Notes under the pieces: generated by a model
Told to the model about the DNA's origin: nothing
Seen by the model: only the letters and a program-made list of their open reading frames with translations
Database searches by the model: none
Part shown: piece after piece, positions 58,399 to 64,000 of the stretch
Numbering within the stretch: position 1 is the stretch's first letter
Layout of the letters: the number at the start of each line of letters is the position of its first letter
Program-made: the position numbers and the translations under genes
NCBI RefSeq assembly: GCF_008728515.1
Contig: NC_044990.1
Coordinates: 67,746,879 to 67,810,878 of the forward strand
Length of the DNA stretch: 64,000 nucleotides
Reading direction: 5' to 3'
Source: Papio anubis
Lineage: Eukaryota > Chordata > Mammalia > Primates > Cercopithecidae

Positions 58399-58945
58399 TG
58401 TGAGGGTTTATTTTATTTTATATTTTAGGTGTTAACTTATTTGAATTGAAGGATGCTGGGATGTCTGGTGAAGCATTGATTCTCAGTGTATCTCTGAGGG
58501 TGTTTCCAGAGGAGATTGACATGTGCCAGTGGACTGAGCATAAGAAGACCTGCCATTAATGCAGGCAGACACCATCCAGTTGTCTGGGGGCCTGCCTAAG
58601 ATAAACAAAGAAGGGGACTCGCTCTCTTCCTTCTGGGGCAGGATGCTTTTTCTCTTCTTGCCCTTGAACTCAGACTTGAGATGCATTTGGCTTTTACACT
58701 CATGATTTGCATCAGTGGCTTCCCAGGGTCAATAGGTCTTTTGGCTTCAAACTGACGGCTGCATCATCAGCTTCTCTAGTTCTGGGACTAAGCCATGCTA
58801 CGTGCTTCTTTGGTGCTCTAGCTTCCGGATGGCTTGTGGTGGAACTTCTTTACCTCTGTGATTATGTAAGCTAAAACTCCCTAATAAATCACCTTTCATA
58901 TATATTCTATTGGTTATGTCTCTCTGGAGAATCATGACTAAAACA
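58399..58945 (+). mobile_element. MLT2-type ERVL solo LTR
   Basis: Begins TGTGAGGGTTTATTTTATTT, then TCTGAGGGTGTTTCCAGAGG, CAGTGGACTGAGCATAAGAA, ACCATCCAGTTGTCTGGGGG, CTCCCTAATAAATCACC (poly(A) region) and ends CTCTGGAGAATCATGACTAAAACA. About 547 bases, essentially full length. It lies within the L1M 3' end, which resumes immediately after it. Confidence 0.75.
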
Positions 58946-59351
58946 CAATTAAATGAAATGCTACTCAGGAGTAAAAATGAATTACTGATACAAGTTACAA
59001 CATAAATGATTCATGAATACTTATGCTGAATGGAAGAAGCTAGAGGAAAAGAATGAATACCTTCTATTTGGTTTATGTAAAATTCTAGAAAATATACACT
59101 AATATATAGTGAGAGGAAGCAAATTGGTGTTTGCCTGGGGATGGAGAGGAGGGATCCTAAAGGACTGGTGAGAAAGGTTACAAAGGACACAAAGGAACTT
59201 TTGGGTGTGATGGACACATTCGTTGCTTATATCGTGCTGATGGCTCCACTGATGTACAGCTAACAATATTAAACACATGTAAAACATACTCAATTTTATA
59301 CTTTAAGAGAGTATATTGTTTGTCAATTACATCTCAATACATGTTTTAAAA

Positions 59352-59989
59352 ATATAGGTGGAGAAACGCTATCACATATATTCCTCCTAATCATTTTTAT
59401 ACCCATAATGATTTATTCTACCACCATGCATAAGCTGAGACCCTGATTTTAGCTTTCAGGTCAAAATTTGCTACTTGGCTACCCATGTACGTGATAATTT
59501 ACTGTATATCCCCAACTGAATATACCATAACATTTAACTTCTACACATACTGAACTAAACATTTTTAATCTATTTAGTATTTCAATCTACTTCAGACAAT
59601 GTTAATATCTAGAACCTAGTAACTAAAGACCATCTTGAGGGAAATGTCAAGTTCTTCCTCTTCTGTGTATCAAGAGTTTCCAGTAACTGGGCTTTTGCAT
59701 AGAAAGACTTTCAGGATCTGGCCCTTCATCTTCTGCAATTGTGTCTTCTCCCATTAATTTTTTTTTTAAATCACAATTGACTGTTTTCTTGATGAACTTG
59801 CTAGGTTCTTTTGTGTCACACACTTCACACAATAAGAAGAATGAGCATTTGGATTAAATGATTGAGAGCCACAAACTAAGGTGTGTGACATCTTTTCTGT
59901 CACACAGGCAGGTGGTGTTCCATCTGCCTGTAAATCTGCCCCTTTCATCATTTGTAAATCTTAATCCAATGTTATATTCTTTATAAAGT
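59352..59989. other. Unrecognised sequence
   Basis: No confident repeat call; T-run at 59758-59767. The overlapping minus frames at 59647-59951 contain no domain I know. Confidence 0.45.
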
Positions 59990-60255
59990 TTGTTTCCAAA
60001 TCTCTCACCGACTTTGGAGTCCCTTTTCCTTTGGACTCACTATATTAAATAAATATCATCATAATATTAGATAGATTATTTTATCATATTTGTTCAAAGT
60101 CAAATATTAACTTTACTGGGAACAGGGCATGGGAGATGCATTTTCATTTGTACATGGCTAGTGCTCAGGACAGCACTTGGCATCACGGCACTCGACTCAG
60201 CACAGCACCTGATACGTAATGAATTGCAAGATGTGAAAAAATGAACAACATAATT
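59990..60255 (+). mobile_element. Possible L2 3'-end remnant
   Basis: ACTGGGAACAGGGCATGGGA, CAGCACAGCACCTGATACGT and TAATGAATTGCAAG are in the order of the L2 3' end (GAGGGCAGGGAC...CAGTGCCTGGCACATAGTA...AATGAATGAATGA). Weak. Confidence 0.35.
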
Positions 60256-61299
60256 GGCCAATAAATCACAGTGCTTCTACATGCCTAGAGAGGGCTTGTC
60301 TAGCTTAAATTGTTTTTTTCTTTTCTATAGGTATGAAAAGATAGGTTCTTAGAGCAGGCGACAGTTTTATTTATGTGGCAGAATGTACCAATCTGAGGTG
60401 TCATACTTAATAAGCATTCTCCAAAAATTATTTGTGCAATAAATTTTTTTATCTAAAGAATCATTAGTGATGAGGGAGATAAGTCATAATGATACACGGT
60501 GGCCTTTCATTTGGTGGGTGGTGTGATCAATAAAGTGGTCCAGTAAGATTTATATCTGGACATAGATTAGGAGAAAAATTTTTATCCCTCAAATCCTGTA
60601 TGCAAGAAAGCACTATTCATACAAATTCTGCTTGCCATTTATGAATGAAATTAACTATGCATAACTAACATTGGAATTAACTTAATGAGAAAGATATACA
60701 ATAGATCAAATTGTGAATGTCATGGATCACATTAACTTTTAAGATGGTACTAATACATTAACTGTGCTATTTCCAAATGTTCATTTAATTTATTTGTTTA
60801 GTATGTAATTTTTTATTTATTCAGCATTTCATGGTATTTCAGAGAAGTTAATGCTTCCTTTTTCCAAGTCATATATTGGGGGTTGGTAAATCAAAAAATT
60901 ATGAAAGGAATTTTAACCTACCTCCCAAAAATGTTCCTTCTTCTCTTCTTCCTTCGCTCCCTTTTATTTTTGCTCTTCTTTCTTTTCCTTTTCCTCCTCA
61001 TCATTATTATTATCATCATCATCATCATCATCAATCCATTACCCTTAGAAGTCGTGGTAGATCATTTCTGTTTTTAAACATCCATTATTTTGCATTTATT
61101 AAAAACTTAAAGATGATTAATCACTGCTTTAAATCACATTTCACCATTCATTTCATTTCATATTTCAAGACTGTGTTGATCTTAAAATTTAATGATACAC
61201 TTATAATTTGTTTACCTTTTAGGCCACATAGTATAATTAGATTTGGTTAATAAAATTATTTAACATATAATTTTCTAACATACATTAAACTACAATTTT
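60256..61299. other. Unrecognised sequence with pyrimidine tract
   Basis: A strongly pyrimidine-rich tract (about 60935-60996) leads into the ATC repeat. Frames at 60876-61250 translate this tract (Ser/Phe/Leu-rich, His and Ile runs) and are not credible genes. Confidence 0.5.
60997..61033. repeat. (ATT)n/(ATC)n microsatellite
   Basis: A few ATT units followed by about eight ATC units. Confidence 0.95.
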
Positions 61300-61640
61300 A
61301 GGAGAGTAAAAGGTGGTAACCAGGGACTAGGACAATGGAGTGGTGAGTGTGTTGGGGAGACATTGGTCAAATAATACAAAATTTCAATTAGCTAGGAGAA
61401 ATAAGTTCAAGAGATCCATATCACAACTTAGTAACTATAGTTAATAATAGTATTTTCTCTTCTGAAAAAATACTAAGAAAGTAATTTTCAATGTCCTCAT
61501 CACAAAATAACTTTGTGCAGTAATGAATATATGAATTAACTACATTTAACCATTTGCTATATATGTGTATATTTCAAACAGCATGTTGCACACAATAAAT
61601 GCATACAATTTTACTTGTCACATGAATAAAAAGCCATAGA
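61300..61640 (+). mobile_element. L1 3'UTR tail (L1M-like), sense
   Basis: AGGTGGTAACCAGGGACTAG, AACTTAGTAACTATAGTTAA, TTAACTACATTTAACCATTT and CAGCATGTTGCACACAATAA follow L1 3'UTR order (GGTTACCAGAGGCTGGG...GTGACTATAGTTAACAATAA...AACATCACA...). 5'-truncated. Confidence 0.65.
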
Positions 61641-62555
61641 TTTAATTAAAATCTGAAATGTTTCTAAATAATTTTATTAAGCAATGCATTGCTTAGGATT
61701 TTAATGGCCAAATAGAATGTTACACACATACATGTGCACATACTTAAATATAAATACATCCATATATATATATAGAGAGAGACACATACACGTTTCAGAG
61801 GCAAGGTCTAAGCTATTATAAAATAATTGCTCCTCTAAAATTTCTGGTTGTCTTTAAGTTTCTTGAAGAATTGTATTATGTGAAGCTGCATGCATACACT
61901 CTGAAGCCACTAGTTGGATAGACAATATTAATGAAACAAAAATGTACTTCCTATCAATACAATATGATTTGGAATATGAAAACTTACATTTCTAAATTGA
62001 CATTTAAGAATAATACAATATTTACAAAAAATATGATTTTGAGAAAATTTTACTGTTTTCAGGTCAATATACTTTATTGAAAACAAAATATTCTGAAAGG
62101 AAGAAATTTACAACCAAAAAAATACCTTAGTTCTGATCAGGCACGGACAGTGGGTCTCACCAGTTAATCTCCATCTAACATATTCCCCCCGCCCCGGATG
62201 TTAGTCATGGCCAAGTATCTCATTTTGAACAACATATTGTAAGCAAATCCTATTCCTTCTCCTACTACGATAACCAGCAACATTCTAGAAGGGGAGACTG
62301 ATTCAACTGAGTTCCTGAGTGCCATTGTATGGGCCCTTTATTTTTTTTGTACCAACCTTCATTGAATATGGAGTGTGATTAACACAAAATATTTTTTGTG
62401 TTAAACTGCTTCATTTTCAGTGTTGTTTTTAGTGTCATTCTATCAACAATTATTTAAGCAGGAAGCCAACGATGGTATGATGTCTCATATTTTTCCTTTA
62501 ATACCTTTAAACCACAGTGTAAAGCCACCAGTTTGCAGTAAATTACTTTTGTGGG
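61641..62555. other. Unrecognised AT-rich sequence
   Basis: A short TA/GA dinucleotide run lies at about 61760-61785 and a CCCCCCGCCCCGG patch at 62187-62199. No repeat family recognised. Confidence 0.5.
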
Positions 62556-63594
62556 TTTTATTTATTTATTTATTTATTTGTATTTTACTGTGATTAAATA
62601 TATGTAACATAGAATTTGCAACCTTATCCACACAAATTGGTCTTCTATAAATTCATAATGTGCAGACACTACCACCACTCTTCTCCATAACTGTTTTCAT
62701 CTTGTAAAACTGAAAGTCTGTATCTATTAAACAATAAATCCTTATACACTCTGTCACCCAGCACCTAGCAGCCACTCTTCTGCTTTCTGTTTCTGTAGTT
62801 TTGACTACTTTAAGTGTATCATATAAATGGAATCATACAGTCTTTGTCTTTTTGTGACTGGCTTATTTCACTTAGCATATTGTCTTCAATACTCATTCAT
62901 GTTGTAGCATGTGTCAAAATTCCTTTCCTTTTTAGCCTGAATAATATTTTACAGTCTATATGTACCATATTTTGCTTATCCATGTATCTGTCTTTGGGCA
63001 CTTGGGTTGCTTCCACATTTACCTATTGTAAATAATGTTGCTAAAAACATGAATGTACAAGTATCTCTTCAGGATTCTGCTTTTAATTGAGGGGGTTACA
63101 AAACTATAAGTGAAACTACCATACTCTTTTCCATAGAATCTTTTCCATTCTATGTTCCTACCCACAGTGCACAAGGAATCCAATTTCTCCACATCTTCAT
63201 TTATTATATTCTATTTTCTTTTTTTTTTTTTTTTTTGATAGTTGTCATCCTAAAGGGTATTTCACTGTAGGTTTGATTTTCATTTATCTAATGATTCATG
63301 ATGTTGAACATCTTGTTGTGTACTTAGTGGCCATTTTTACATCTTCTTTGGAGAAACGTCTACTCAAGTCATTTGCCTACTTTTGAATCTGGCTGTTTTT
63401 CTGTTGTTGAATTTTAGTAGTTCTCTGTATATTCTGATTATCAATCCCTTATCAGATACATGATTTGCAAATAGTTTCTCCCCTTCTGTGAATTATCTTT
63501 TTCCTCTCTTGATAATGCCTTTTGAAGGACAAATATTTTTCATTTTCATGAAGTCCATTTTGTCTACATTTTTTTTTGCCTATGCCTTTGATGA
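62556..63594 (-). mobile_element. L1M (L1MB/MC-like) 3' end and ORF2, antisense
   Basis: Starts with a TTTA-rich tail (62558-62580) and TATATGTAACATAGAATTTG, then CCCAGCACCTAGCAGCCACT, GGAATCATACAGTCTTTGTC, GACTGGCTTATTTCACTTAG, TCAGATACATGATTTGCAAA and CATGAAGTCCATTTTGTCTA. This is continuous antisense L1 3'UTR into ORF2, breaking off near 63594. A T-run interrupts it at 63219-63236. About 1.04 kb. Confidence 0.85.
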
Positions 63595-64000
63595 TACTAT
63601 TTTTTTGTATTGATGTGACCCTTTAGAATGCAAATGAAGCAGGTACTCATTCATACATATGCATCTAGATTACAAACTCAGGTAGGTAACCACGTACATT
63701 GTTTAAATCAAAACATGAATTAATAAAATGCAGAAGAAATATGACCATGAGTTAATCATGAACTATCAGAAAATCACTCTCTATTAAGGGTTGGGACTAG
63801 GAATGTGGAAAATAAAGTGTGGACTAGGTTTTAAAGATTAAGGAATACTGCAAACACTTTTTAATCTTATTAAATGTTTGCTAACCTAGAAAAATGCAGT
63901 GATTGATGGGTTGTCATTTTTCTGGGGATGACGGAGTAATGCAGCACATATTGGTAGCCTGCAGGCCAAATCCATTTCACATATGAGTTTGGTTTGGCTT
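63595..64000. other. Unrecognised AT-rich sequence to the window end
   Basis: No repeat or gene recognised. Confidence 0.45.

Larger units (their letters stand above)
55772..59351 (+). mobile_element. L1M, sense 3' arm, interrupted twice
   Basis: Sense L1M ORF2 end and 3'UTR in three pieces. They are 55772-55919 (ATCTATCCATTCTACTACTA to AAACTGAAATGTCCATT), 58356-58398 (ATGGATAAACAAAATGTGGT) and 58946-59351 (AAATGCTACTCAGGAGTAAA, GGTGTTTGCCTGGGGATGGA, GTCAATTACATCTCAATACA). These are consecutive in L1. The gaps are a MaLR provirus and an MLT2 LTR. It ends in a short A-rich tail near 59351. Confidence 0.82.

Noticed and set aside
54415..59351. A hairpin-forming segmental inversion or palindrome
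   Set aside because: The two L1 arms cover adjacent, not identical, parts of L1, so they are not inverted repeats of each other.
60876..61250. 124-codon open frame with His and Ser/Phe runs
   Set aside because: Generated by the pyrimidine tract and ATC microsatellite, with low-complexity translation in two overlapping frames.
1..64000. CRISPR arrays, operons, phage or bacterial genes, tRNA and rRNA genes
   Set aside because: No regularly spaced repeats with unique spacers, no ribosome-binding-site-led coding arrays and no tRNA-like cloverleaf or rRNA sequence seen. The repeat content is that of primate nuclear DNA.

Overview
The window is primate, almost certainly human, nuclear DNA: AT-rich, non-coding and dense with interspersed repeats. 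The evidence is dimeric Alus (one AluY-like), THE1/MST/MLT1 (MaLR) LTRs, MLT2 (ERVL) LTRs, an HML-3/MER9-like LTR, a MER52-like class I ERV LTR, L1PA/PB-to-L1MA-era and older L1M elements, and ancient MIR, L2, Tigger and Charlie relics. I found no host protein-coding gene, no tRNA or rRNA, no CRISPR array and no operon. The short open frames are chance or lie inside transposons. Family names come from recalled consensus features, not a database search, so subfamily calls are approximate.

Layout. 1-5 kb: Alu scrap, Tigger/MER2-type DNA transposon (about 1583-2749), an old LTR (about 3288-3980), MIR, and an MST-type solo LTR (4780-5112). 5-13 kb: two antisense Alus, an MLT2 LTR, an unrecognised GC-richer block (10560-11220) and an L2. 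14-24 kb: AluY-like, L2, one MIR split by both an Alu and a THE1 solo LTR, a second THE1 solo LTR, an unexplained 82-bp direct duplication, compound microsatellite, L1M and a Tigger-like element. 24.6-32.6 kb: one ancient antisense L1 carrying younger antisense L1 3' ends nested inside it. 33-49 kb: mostly unique AT-rich DNA with MIR, L2, Charlie, MLT1 and L1 tails, two LTR candidates and another GC-richer block. 49.5-54 kb: MLT1, then an antisense L1 split by a 1.2-kb GC-rich MER52-like LTR. 54.4-59.35 kb: an L1M that looks like a twin-priming (5'-inverted) insertion, later hit by a MER9-like LTR, a complete MLT1-type MaLR provirus and an MLT2 LTR. 59-64 kb: unique DNA, L2-like remnant, L1 tail and an antisense L1M.

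No genes act together here. The information lies in the insertion order, read from target-site duplications and from host elements that resume on the far side of each insert. I did not find a new functional system. The best leads are the nested 54-59 kb L1, the 82-bp duplication at 19943/21681, the LTR with a readable minus-strand promoter and poly(A) layout at 50126-51351, and two GC-richer blocks I could not identify.
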